In this document: positions 25,501 to 35,759 of the stretch, piece after piece
Position numbering within the stretch: the first letter of the stretch is position 1
Layout: the number at the start of each line of letters is the position of its first letter
DNA from: Labyrinthula sp. Ha
Lineage: Eukaryota > Sar > Bigyra > Labyrinthulida > Labyrinthulaceae
Length of the DNA stretch: 64,000 bases
Direction: 5' to 3'
Assembly (NCBI GenBank): GCA_015227615.1
Contig: JAALGZ010000008.1
Coordinates: 744,001-808,000 of the forward strand
The notes under the pieces: generated by a model
Database searches by the model: none
The model's input: only the letters and a program-made list of their open reading frames with translations
What the model was told of the DNA's origin: nothing
Program-made: the position numbers and the translations under genes

Positions 25501-25718
25501 AAATTTGGGCACTCGTATGTTGGAGGATCACCAGTTATTCCAAGATCAAGCGATTCAAGGTCAAAACCGCTGCCGGATCCCGAATTGGGAAACGGAACCC
25601 CATCTCGGCAATCGTCGAGTTGGAAGTTGTACTGCAGTAGCAGATTGGAAGTAATTCGTTGTGAAATTGATGATTGTAACGCAAGAAGGAGAATAAAGCT
25701 TGATTCAAGCAGTTTCAT
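22545..25718 (-). CDS. secreted single-pass membrane protein with LamG-like lectin domain
   Basis: This 1057-aa single-exon protein starts with a clear signal peptide (MKLLESSFILLLALQSSISQ). Residues of about 90-265 form a laminin-G/concanavalin-A-like domain: SFSAEFWVFITD, LIHLVLTFDGTNAELYLNG and LSGAIVYFALYNAVLS are typical of the LamG_3 group. About 600 residues of beta-rich sequence with Asp/Asn/Glu-rich loops follow, resembling cadherin-like or CSPG-type repeats but with no exact repeat unit that I can define. A Cys-rich section lies at about 530-720. A TM helix (about 905-923) precedes a very basic 134-residue cytoplasmic tail rich in KRK/RRK clusters. A surface adhesion or receptor role is likely but inferred. 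Intronless, unlike several neighbours. Confidence 0.75.
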   Translation of the reverse strand: MKLLESSFILLLALQSSISQRITSNLLLQYNFQLDDCRDGVPFPNSGSGSGFDLESLDLGITGDPPTYECPNFENDTLSFDDSSNGFSPQNTSSPLGLTSDGDITTALGTSFSAEFWVFITDRVNQMILMEISQSSQSGSWSAGTSNQFDVQVMLRRVDEVQVTFSRGADSDDRISFDISSLSDLSLIHLVLTFDGTNAELYLNGVQATGDTVTNFGYGSNRVLTLGGGYGIDGSDRRSLSGAIVYFALYNAVLSAGDVEDNFDAGLIRNNEPVISDLTLEKVEDVELTIDLLEGAFDLDNLQPLDSDDDIFFVIDTNPNNGFFELDGIEQNTFPFVVSPGEILTYQQTTPNVNDVEDVIAVGLSSDSNVDANDFDDLLSAQYTIDFVEANDDPTSNNVERFLPLSTNIEIPLSGEDIDFPALDSDLIPTNFIIYQVEEGSDNLGFLYDCDGAVSALSFPITVEAEEPTGQETTFTANICYQAGSEGVADEEGVIGIQLFQYVLEDGAGGSSSNATITVNVVLDLFVGCGDVGGTPCDDTIEEGQDILVELKAVDSLCDVDNPPAECDDRDKVIYLVEPLMDISVGQLSYVDPDSGDTIVITDDLFEDNVGGTPIRGYALPVNFASVTYTPGENYFNLAEHPLCSTGTDLKCAGFLINNFNNDAVFPCVGEFCDDFTMNSLLDEPINQCTEPLEGGGCPAEIHFRFGIGSLISPSVDTLGHIVWVKNEQTTNEEQSLSMNRNISYDIRGRLDERIVLSTLADGPIIFNDTDANVRNMQVEIQLRSNFDGSARLTLDINSSVFPTNIVNLVITNDPITDEDGVEDTSACFFTGCEIRQSIIIGAPLTTVNEIVERLQVQVFDRDLEEQVIELSVEYGFIENTPNEISVVIPITVRNDPDRDLTFEDYLGLVYIFCGIFFLCFLYKTAGVKKKQWATNRKRKGYKPGEYMVDDDERSSKSGGSTKKKLAVKRVPHKRNRRKSSSDDNLPVANVVKQKRKGGGRTRIRDGPSSKPTNQVGRSTLGNDYVPLNKSGNKGRRPRVVENRKPREEKDDIDVSL

Positions 25719-26182
25719 CTTGTTTAAGGTTCGAAATGCTGCTTAGTTGAAGTTTCCGCTTTGCCTAATCGTATATTCTTCTGAACTATTGTCTGGAAGT
25801 ATCAGTTATTTTGGGCAATTTGAAACTGGTTTAACTGCACTAATCGTAATTTTCAAAAAAGGCGGTATCTTGAGCTAATATTAATGTTGGATTACCATTA
25901 TTATGAGCGTACCAATACAATGACGTTAGAAATGTTTTTCAACACATTGATTGGAGTTTCTTAACTAGGGACTTTAACCCAGGTTCTACCAATTCAAGAA
26001 TGACATTGACAAGGGTTAAAACTGAAAGCAAGATCTTTAGAAGAGAGTATAGTATTAATAAGGAAAGATTAGAGTTAGTTTCACATGATTAAATTATGTA
26101 TTTCGGTCCTTTCGATGCTTCTTGTAAACTAACCCATTCTGCTTTCCCCTCTCGACGTTAGACTCAATACTAAATAAAAGGG

Positions 26183-26208
26183 GAGGTCTAATACTAACAT
26201 TAGACCTC
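26183..26208. repeat. perfect 10-bp inverted repeat with 6-nt loop
   Basis: GAGGTCTAAT (26183-26192) and ATTAGACCTC (26199-26208) are exact reverse complements separated by six bases. It lies about 465 bp upstream of the LamG-protein start. It could be a protein-binding site, an RNA hairpin or a remnant of a small element; nothing in the flanks decides. Confidence 0.6.
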
Positions 26209-27597
26209 ATCGAGGGATTTCTTTTCATTTTCTCTGCTTTTGAAAGAGGAATAAGCATTATTAGAATAGGTAAGTTTAATATTTGGCGAGGTCTTTTTGT
26301 ATTTTGAGCTGAAGTTTTCCTTCTTGAACGTAGATATTTAACTATAGTCATATAACTAGCACTTAGTATTTAATTTATCTAAATTGAATTTATGACATAG
26401 CATTTAATTTAGCAAGTTTTAACGAGTATCTGAGGGTCAACAAAGTGTTTATCGTGCTCTTGCTACGTCTATATGTTGATGAAAGAAATAGAAACGTGAA
26501 ATGCAATGCTGAACATCTATGATATATTATTTTGTAATAGACAATGCAAGATTGCTTAATGCTTAGAGGTGATTCAGTAATGAAAAGACTTCCAGTACGT
26601 GCAGAAACCATAAGCATAGTGTATTAATAGGCTAAAGAACCTATTAAAGTTAATATGAATCAATCCTGGCTAGACTCTCCATAACAAAACTTAATCAGCT
26701 TCGATTTACTTAATCAAAACCCAAGAGATTATTTTATTAGGAAATCTCAATTAAATCTATTATCTCAAATTTTTGAAAGGTGCGGCTTAAGTTCTAACAT
26801 GGCACTTTATTTCGCATTATGCGCATAGAGAGAAATTGGAAATAAGGGGTTTCTTGCGCTAAGTGGATATGGAAAGGTCAAAAAATATGAAACATATCAT
26901 TTTGAGCCAATAATGAACTTTCACTCATTTTAGTTTCTTACTTCAATCCTTATAAAAAGACATATTCATAGCTGCTCTCTTTGTTTCCCTGTGCTGAAAT
27001 GTTGCATATGACGAGGTTTTTATTTCATACAAAATATTTTTTCTGGAAAATGAGCTTCTAAGGAAGACAAGATATTATGATCTATATGTTCAACGTAATA
27101 AACAGAGCTAAGATAATATAATATGGATATTTTAATTTGGAATATGTTCATTGTTAGAGAAGTTTAAGGCGAGTTTGGTACATGTTAAATAAATTAAGTG
27201 CCGTTTTCAAGGTTAAGAAGATCAAAATTTGAAGTTGTGAATTCCTCGGTCTGTTCTAAATTGTACATTACTTACAGTTAGTCTACAGATTTTATGTCGT
27301 GGACGTAGAAACCAAAGACTAAAATAGTTAGTTCCAGTAACAACTATCTGATAGCTAATTAAAAAGATTATCCTTAAAATGAGATTCTTCGGAAACAGAG
27401 CATTGAGCCGAGTTTGCCGTAAGTTGCTGCATTTACTACCAAATTTTCACCGCTGAAATATAATTTTGGCAGAAAGTAAAAAAGAAAGGTGGATAGTAGC
27501 TGAACCATACTAGAAAAACATAAATCTCAGCTGTAGCAACCCACGCAAGAGGATCTAGTTACTGAACTTGAAAAATAACCGAAGAAGCATACGTTGG

Positions 27598-27847
27598 TTA
27601 TTCCTTTTTCTTAGATGCAAGTAACTTAATGCATGATCTACCCGACAAAAATAGCATAATACCCACCCACTCATACGTACCCAGAAACAACAATAAATAC
27701 CCCGAAATCAACCCAACCCAACAGAAGATACATTGTAGTACTCTTCCACAGAAATCCACATCCAGTGAATAAGTCGCTACGAATCTTGTCAAACGACTTG
27801 ATTGAAGCCGGCATACAACACAGCAACAATATCACCACGAGGGGTCA
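27598..27847 (-). CDS. possible tiny membrane-protein gene with short intron
   Basis: The minus strand here is coding-like in two frames that short introns could join. An ATG at 27847 or 27820 (MPASIKSFDK...) leads into a hydrophobic stretch containing MYLLLGWVDFG. A 31-nt GT-AG segment starting GTATTTATTG would connect it to WVGIMLFLSGRSC and a C terminus ending KKKE. The proposed 3' splice site lacks the pyrimidine run of the secure introns, so the structure is doubtful. If real, the product is about 60 residues with one or two TM segments and a lysine tail. No family recognised. Confidence 0.25.
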
Positions 27848-30433
27848 TTTACAAGGTATTAAATATAATAGTAGATATATAGGGTAGAAGTAGTAGTATA
27901 GGATATACAGTAACATTAGATGAAAGGACTTAAAACTACTGTATACGGATGCTTTCTGCTGCCTGAACCGCCCTTTTCTTCATAATGATTCTGTTTCCTC
28001 CCAATACAAGATTTCCAGTACCAGCTATTTGCCCACCTTATTTCAAACAGATTTTAGTATTTTAACTATAGGTATATGTTAGTAAAATTTTGGAAAGATC
28101 TGAGTTTGGTACTCTGTATCAATTATATCGTAACTACATTACCAGCAGCTCCAGACTAACTTGGTTAATATTGACATATCAACTATTGATATAATACACA
28201 TATGTAGTTTGGGGTATTTCGGTTCGCGTTTTTGAAGAGAAATTAACGATTTGAAGCCTACCTTTGGGGAGCTTTATATGTACAGTAAAACCCCAGAGAT
28301 TATGGTTCTCTCTTACATATCATGGACCAATTCAGAGATGAATGGGATGATACCTAAATATCCAGGGTACCATTCTTAGTTTCTCCTTAGGATATGTACA
28401 CGAAGGTGCAAGTGCATCTAATGGCATTCCATGGATTCATAGTACTAGTAATGTATACTACCTTGCCATAGTTTCCGTCTGCTATAAGAATGTTGTGATA
28501 TGAACTAGAGATAAGGAAAGCTTGCGCATAGCAACTTTGTGACTTGGTTATTGGCAAGAACTGGTATTCAACAAACTCGCAGATTTAGAGGCTAAGCAAA
28601 GGCTCAATAGGAGATGTCTCTGCGTAGCCTGAATATTCGATAGGTCCATGTTATTCTGAATGAAAATATATAACTTTAAGAAGTAGTTAAAATCAATAAT
28701 TTCCAATTAATATTCGTTCTAAGCCTAGTATTCTAAAAACTATATTGGCTATCAAAATCGTATCAGAAATAAAGGCATTAGATTTCCACCAAACAACTAC
28801 TTGGCTAACTTAAAGACATCAACAAACGAACTTATCAACCTAATTCTAAGACTCGTGGTCATGCAAGCCAAGTTAATAGGACTTGTTTCTTTAACAAAGT
28901 AAACCAGACTAATTAATTTAATTTTACCAGGCAGAAAGTTCAAAAAAACAATCAGAAGCATATATATTGCTGGGTGTCTTCATATTAATCGGGTGGATAA
29001 TAATAATTAATAGTAATTACCACGAAAGTCAAAACATCTTAATTCTATAAAAACCATCATCTAAGATTTTTCTTTAGATGCAAGATTAATGCTGTTGAAG
29101 ACCTAAATGAACCAAAGTAAATACGAAAGTTTTTATACGGGAATTAAAACAGTACCTAAGCGAATTCAAATATTAATAAGATAAAAAATTAACCCAAAGT
29201 ACAGTTTGCCCAGTAGAAAGTACTAATTCTCAGGGCTATGGAATATTAGCTCTGCACAATCGTGCATTTACAACCCATGTAGATTAGAATAGTCAAACTT
29301 TTGAAATCAACGTCTAGATATACATATGAAGAAAATGTGGCAGGGGATGGTTTAGTGAGCTCAAGTCCCACACGATGCAAGAAAGGGCTTTGGACTAATA
29401 ATGCCCTCCTTGTAAGACCGAAGAGTTTCCAAACTCCGAGTAGGCCCAGCAAAATAATAAAATAAGTGCATATGACCAACTACGCCATGAAAAGAAGTAA
29501 GAAGAAATTAGGAAAAGGGTTATGCCTAAATCAAGATTGAACTAAGCCTCCAGGGAATGGGCCAGATATATCAGCCCTCCTTTAAATGAGATCAGGTGAC
29601 TAGAACAGAATTATCTGGAGATCAAGAGAATTACATGTCCAAAACAACCAACTAGAAAAGACGTAATTGACAGTATGAATGTAAATAACACATATTCACT
29701 TGAAAGAACTAAATCTAGAAGTTATTAACTGGCAGAGGAGAATCCTCTTAGTCTGCCTTTGTGGAAAGTTAGTATTAAGTGTTTATAATCTTATTATTCA
29801 TGCAGCACATGTGACTTAATGTAATCTTGCAAAGATTTATTCAATTTACAAACCGATAATTAACATTGTCAGGTTAAAAAAATATATGGAAGCGTATTCT
29901 TTAAATGGTTTAAGCACTTTATGTAAATTTTATTTAAGATACTTTCTTTAGACTAGCATGTTTAGGATCCTGTATTGTTAATATATATATTACTTTTTTA
30001 ATACTCTCAGTGTTATAGGATGCGTAAAGATATCGAAGATTATGAGATTTAGGCTATTGGTGTATCGAACTCACTCTGCTGAAGGTATTGTGTATTCTCT
30101 AACACGTAATTGCTTGTGCTGGAAGATATCTCATCATACTTGAAATTACCCATCTCATCTATTGAAACTAATGATACCATTTATAAGAATAAACTGCCTA
30201 TATATTAAGCCCACATATCCAATAACAGCAAGCATATGGTTCTCTTATAAGTCTTCCTCAACGAGTAATAAAAGCTGAGGTAAGTTTCTAACACCTACAT
30301 CTCAACCTCAATCATACGAAAAAATTTTTTTGAACTAGTCTTCAACTAGAAATATTTAACGGTTAAAAAGTAAGTTCTATTAAATAATTGAAATGACAAA
30401 GTTGAGAATTTAATCGTTTAAGTTAAATATTAA

Positions 30434-31642
30434 TTAAAGACGATGAATTGATTTTTCAAATTTAAGTACAGTTCGTAAACTTTCCCCTTTAGAGAGTAAA
30501 TCAAACGCTTTGAGTAAGTTATGCTGATTGAATTGATACTGATGAGTTACATATTTCTTGACATCCAATCTTCCAGAGAGCGTATCTTCAACTAATTTTG
30601 GCATGATTTTAGCACCTTTCCAACCACCATATGCGGCACCTTTGATGATTCTTCCATAAATTAGCGGCAATCCTGGAAAACAAAGCTTCTCATTACTTGG
30701 TGGAAGTCCTACAAGGATAGTTTGTCCTATTCCATCAGTCGTTACCTTATAAGCAGATTCAAATACTTTAGGAAGTCCAATGCAGTCAAACGAAAATTCA
30801 ATTCCACGGGGATGCTGCTTTCTAATCTCTTTAACAACATTGACATCCTTTGGATTTAAAGCAACAATTTCCGGTTGCATAGCTTTGTGAGTACGAACTG
30901 AATTCTCGATGAAATTGAAAGCTGTTGAAAATTTTCTTGGATTAAGGTCGATTATGTAAATCTTCCTTGCCCTTTGAGCGATACATCCTTCAACACAAGC
31001 TAAGCCGACAGTACCTAATCCCCAAACTGCACATACACTTCCTTCTCTCACTTTTGCACAATTTATACTAGAACCATATCCAGTTCCAAATCCGCAGCTG
31101 ATTGGAACAATACTATTCAAATCCGCCTTTGGATTTATCTTAGCTAAAGATCCGACGTTCATCACCGTGTATTCTGCAAAGGTTCCAGCTGCTAAATACT
31201 GATACAAACCAACTCTTGTTCCATCCTTTTGTTTATGGTAAGATCTTGGAGTATCAGTATCTACTAGAAGCCCTGGCTTCTTCAAAGCTGCTTTGATACA
31301 GATGTTTGTATCTAAATCCTTGTTGTTGCACCGATCGCATTCATAACAGTTGTTCATGAACCAAGTAAGTACTGTGTCTCCTACTGAGAACTTGTCAACT
31401 CCTTTTCCTACAGATTCAATGATACCTGCTGCTTCATGACCCAAGATAATTGGTAGATCAAAACCTTTCAGTTTTCCCACTCTTAAGCTTTCATCACTCT
31501 GACACAAAGAAGTTGCAATTATCCTAATCCTTACTTCATTCTCTTGCGGAGGAGTTACTTCAATATCTACAACTTCTAAATCACTTCCATATTTCCAACA
31601 CACAGCAGCTTGGCATAAAATATTTTTTCCAACAGTTGACAT
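30434..31642 (-). CDS. zinc-dependent alcohol dehydrogenase (MDR family)
   Basis: A single-exon protein of 402 aa. Catalytic-zinc ligands are C47 (SLCQSDE), H69 (LGHEAAG) and C183 (ISCGFGTGYG). The structural zinc site has C99, C102, C105 and C115 (NCYECDRC...NIC). The Rossmann motif is GLGTVG (208-213), with D232 at the end of the next strand (IIDLN), which favours NAD over NADP. This is the class I/III-like layout of medium-chain ADHs, oxidising alcohols or S-hydroxymethyl adducts. The class-III signature is not clear enough to call formaldehyde dehydrogenase. No organelle signal is evident. The start is the first ATG. A Myb-like box and repeats lie upstream. It is isolated, 4.7 kb from its nearest secure neighbour. 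Confidence 0.92.
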   Translation of the reverse strand: MSTVGKNILCQAAVCWKYGSDLEVVDIEVTPPQENEVRIRIIATSLCQSDESLRVGKLKGFDLPIILGHEAAGIIESVGKGVDKFSVGDTVLTWFMNNCYECDRCNNKDLDTNICIKAALKKPGLLVDTDTPRSYHKQKDGTRVGLYQYLAAGTFAEYTVMNVGSLAKINPKADLNSIVPISCGFGTGYGSSINCAKVREGSVCAVWGLGTVGLACVEGCIAQRARKIYIIDLNPRKFSTAFNFIENSVRTHKAMQPEIVALNPKDVNVVKEIRKQHPRGIEFSFDCIGLPKVFESAYKVTTDGIGQTILVGLPPSNEKLCFPGLPLIYGRIIKGAAYGGWKGAKIMPKLVEDTLSGRLDVKKYVTHQYQFNQHNLLKAFDLLSKGESLRTVLKFEKSIHRL

Positions 31643-31728
31643 ACGTTGTTATTTTCTTTCTGTATTAAGTGTTTAGCAATACGTTGTGTTTTTTCTTGTG
31701 AAGAAGTATTCTTTTTGAAAGTATATCT

Positions 31729-31739
31729 GAAACCGTTCC
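31729..31739 (-). promoter_or_regulatory. AACGGTTT Myb-like box upstream of ADH
   Basis: On the minus strand it reads GGAACGGTTTC, about 90 bp upstream of the ADH start. The AACGGTTT core matches those at the KNL1/MGME1 and Nup93 promoters. AACGG is the core of animal and plant c-Myb/3R-Myb sites. Function is inferred from position and recurrence only. Confidence 0.35.
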
Positions 31740-31836
31740 AAAAAGTGAATATATTCCCGAAAGAGTTGAAATTATTATCGTAATAACGAAAGTGTTTCTG
31801 ATAAGAGAATTACTGTTGTTGCTCTTTCATGAAACT

Positions 31837-31891
31837 AAGAATTGAATTATTGATAATTATCTTATCGATAAAAGAATTGAGTTATTGATAA
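31837..31891. repeat. 20-nt direct repeat pair upstream of ADH
   Basis: Copies at 31837-31856 and 31872-31891 share 19 of 20 bases (AAGAATTGA, then A or G, then TTATTGATAA), offset by 35 bp. A partial third match (TTGAATTATTGAC) lies near 31964. They sit 195-250 bp upstream of the ADH start and may be tandem regulatory sites. Confidence 0.6.
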
Positions 31892-31998
31892 CATTCTGGA
31901 AGAGTAAGAGTACTCAAAGTATAATTCAAGAGATATGGAAAAAGTATTGAAAATTAAATATCTTGAATTATTGACCTATGCAACTTTCTCGAAACTAT

Positions 31999-32058
31999 CC
32001 CTTGTAACAATTTTTTGAGTATCAGGTTCTCAAAAGAAATATAAGGTTGTTACAAGGG
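31999..32058. repeat. 60-nt nested hairpin with 12-bp perfect arms
   Basis: CCCTTGTAACAA (31999-32010) pairs exactly with TTGTTACAAGGG (32047-32058). Inside it, TTTTGAG (32013-32019) pairs with CTCAAAA (32029-32035) around a 9-nt loop. No target-site duplication is seen at the edges. It could be a small-RNA precursor, a solo terminal-repeat remnant or a cruciform. Confidence 0.6.
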
Positions 32059-35000
32059 TCGTCTGTTTCACAGGTGTTCCTAATCTGGTAGGCCAAGGTT
32101 TAAGTAAAATGTTAATTGCTACTGTAGATATGAACTATATTCAAACTTGTAAGTTCGAGTTTAATGGATAATATGTTGTTTCTTCCATTGAAAATGTCAT
32201 GAGAGAATAAGCAGATGTTACTAAGAAGCCGAAGGTCGCAATTAGATAAGATACTCTATACAAGTCAGACAAGAGAGATTAGAATTAGTTTTTACCGAAG
32301 CTAGTATTTGGAAGGCCACTATACCAGTAGTTATTATGGCAGAATATGAAATTTCCAAAATTAAAATCCTAAAAAACGACAAAGAAATAAATGAATGATG
32401 CAAACCATGAAATATGAAAACAATTGCTCAAAGCAAGCCAAGAATGAACCAGAGGTAGAAAACAAGGGATGAATATTATATATAAGATAAACGCGAAAGG
32501 GATTAGACACAGTTTTAACACAGATGTATGCATGAAAGAGTCAATACAGACAGAACGAACCAGATGAACAGGATCAGGTTCAAAGGATTTTTCTTTCTAT
32601 GAACATGACACCTTTTTGCTGAACATATATATATTTCGTATGCTAACCAAACCCTAAGAAGCTTGAAATTTCTACGCTGTTAAGAAATCTGAAATTTTTG
32701 GAATTAGGTTTTTGACCTTAGGTCATTAAAGATGTCATTGACTTTCTCCTAACCCCGTAATCATAGCTTATGTACACACTCCACCGTATCTTTTCTCAAA
32801 CAAAGAAGAGAATGCAAACTAATCCTCATCTTCATCGAGGGCCAAGTGGGGAAAGGGGGTGAGTCATAAGGAACATTTCTAAAGATGCGGGGAGCATCAA
32901 AGGCTTCCCGCTACGCTTAGATAAGCAAGTTCACTATCTAAAATGTTTTAACTTTTACTGTTTACTTCCTACCTTCTACTACACTTTACTTTCTTCCCAA
33001 TCCACTCTATATTTTGTCTATGGAAAAATATTGTTTTGCGCATCGTTGATTCAGACGAACTATGATGAAAAATAATTTTGGAAAATCGATCTGATCAGTC
33101 ACATGGCACGTGTATTTTACACTCATGTAAAAAAATCACATCCCATATTTGTAGCGTTGTGCTAAGAAGGATTCTCAGTCTTGCAATTTCTGCTCTCCAC
33201 ATAAAACTTTACGGTTGTAGTATTTTGGACCATGAATGTGTAACCTTCATTGTGGGAAGTTTCGTATCAGGAAGTTCCAATATAATGAGATGGAAATATG
33301 GTTTGAATTTATGTGATCCGCCATCTTCATGTAAGCCGATTCTGCATGTTTGTAAAGACAAATTGTAATATTAGCTATCTTGAGAAATGTTTATTGGACT
33401 ATGTAGCTACTGAGAGCCATAGTATTTTGTTCGTATGGGGTATTCAGTATTATTTCTCTGGGATAGTTAGTGGCATATTGGCATATCGTTAAAAGTACGA
33501 ATCTTGGTTAGTGTGTAATATAACCGTTAAGCTATATATATAAAAAAGAAAAAGAAGTTTTATTTGTTAACCAAAAAGCTAGTATTTTGTATTCTTGGAC
33601 ATATTAAATTTCCGCAGACGGCTTATTATATTTTGAAGTGACTGAACATGTAAAACGCAATATATTGTTATATTGAAATATTTAAGTATATACAGATTTC
33701 CTGGATGTTTTTTACCTGAATGAATATGAGTAGAATTGTAAATTTTTCACATACGAATGACTTTCCCATGCTGCAGTCCAGATTTTGAATGGAACGGTAT
33801 TTTATATCGTCTAAACAAAAATACCAAATATAGTTTGGAGTAAGGAACTCTCCATGAGTGTTTCAAGCTCTATCCTCGTCAGTTCCTAAATTTTTATTTC
33901 GAATGACTTGAACTCAAAGCGTTGTACTTTTTAACAGCGAATGTTTGGTTGTTTAAGGCATTTGGTAATAATGTTTGATCAATAAAACCTACATTGAAAC
34001 AACTTATATATAACATGCTTTCGCAGATTCTATACTATAATTATAAATGTCTTTAGACCTGGACCTGTTGTAACTGATTCAAAGCATTGAGTTGACATAT
34101 AACATTAAAAAAGGAAAACTGTAAATGTTCAAGTAGTTGATATTATGACAAATATAGCATAGAAAGCTCTGATATTCTCACTTGCTGTAACAAGTTAAAA
34201 CTAATTGTTTACCTGAACTCATAAATTGATACTTTGAACATAAATTTTCCTTGAACTAAGTTTTTCAGGACCCTTCGAGCGAGTGGAAGTGGAAGATAAG
34301 AATCAACAAAAGAGACAAATTAAAAGGTTTTTTTGGGGAATTAGGGAAAATTAGGTATATTATATAAAGAAATAAGAACTATCCTATACGAGAGCTGCCG
34401 TGAGGCTTTAATATATTCTCCAACTTTATCTGTATGAATGAGCGATATCAACAAGTAACAAAATTACTTTCGCCCAACTAACATCAAGTACCTTGGCTCT
34501 TTATCTGAAGAACAACTCTATGATTCATATATAGGCTATTATTATTTTGTGTCAGTCATTTCAACCTTCTCCTATACAATCATGCAAACATTCGATGATT
34601 CTACTACTCAAGCTAGACAAATGCCTAATTACCGAGAAAGACCATTTAGTATATACATGATAGACATTGTAATGGTAAAATGGGGGATATTTATCAGAGC
34701 ATTTTTCCATGAAGCAGTTTTGGCTTTTCAGGGTCAAGGATGATGTATTGAGACTTTATTAATCAATGGTTAATTGCAAACTAGTTTTACAGTATGATTC
34801 TACACACTGGTTGTTCTATTGATTCAATATGAAGATCGGGGATAGCTCGATCTACAATTGCAAATAGAATATTCTTCTCGTACTCTATTTGAAGAGAATT
34901 TATTATGGTTCATAGTTTGGAATAACAGATATCTAATTATTTCAGTTATGGCAACTAATCACATTCTCAAAAAGTTGAACAATATCGCATTCACTGTCAA

Positions 35001-35759
35001 AAATGATTATATAAATATTAGTTTAAGCTTGGTTAATTTACTTTTTTCTCATAACAGTTCAATCAAACAAATATTGTTGATTAAGGCTTTGCATTAAACT
35101 TTATGATATGAATAAGTATAATCAACCAACTTTTGTTGAGTTAGTTGCTCTGTTGTAGGAGATCGCAATGGTCTAAATCATCACAAATTCTTCCTCGAAG
35201 TTATTCAAGCTAGAACAATATGGTTGCCATATTTAAGATTATAATTTGATTGATACCATAAATTACTGATTGGTCAGGCAGTCTTGATGATATTATCGAT
35301 TTTCAGCTTGACGGAGATAGTATTAGACATTACTACTGAAGACATATGTCTTAGTCATTGACTCTCATCTTATCTAATGTCAAAATACCTTTTGTGAGGA
35401 TAGATTTTTTGAATAATAATGGCTTCATTGTTTAATTTGACATCTAGTTCAACATTCTAAGTGCTTCAAAGTAAGAATCCTGTCTTGTTTTGATAAAGCT
35501 GAAAACGAAAAACTATCCAGGAAGAACACTTTCTGAACTGCATAAAATTATATTTCGTGTAAGACACACTGAAAATAAAAATTCTTATCATAACACCACC
35601 TTTCATGTCCAACAATGTTTAGTGTTCTTATTGAACATCCAACAAAGAATCCATATAACATATATGGAATAGAAATCAACTTACCTGGAGCAAATTAAAA
35701 CATACGGCTTACAAATAGTTACCAATTTACGATAGCCATGATTCTATACGAAGACAGTT

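Larger units (their letters stand above)
25719..30433. other. 4.7-kb intergenic region
   Basis: The first few hundred bases must hold the LamG-protein promoter. A perfect 10-bp hairpin lies at 26183-26208 (listed separately), and a possible tiny membrane-protein gene at 27598-27847 (-). A short coding-like minus-strand frame of about 33 codons around 27.93-28.03 kb has no start. Otherwise AT-rich, with no recognisable gene, RNA or mobile element. Confidence 0.5.
31643..35759. other. 4.1-kb intergenic region upstream of the ADH gene
   Basis: The first 450 bp contain several repeats and a nested hairpin, listed separately. An open frame of 97 codons without ATG at 33078-33368 (+) is Cys-rich with somewhat varied codons but no family. 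Three smaller open frames at 34.5-35.7 kb look like chance. The last part holds the 3' end of the MGME1-like gene. No mobile element recognised. Confidence 0.45.
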
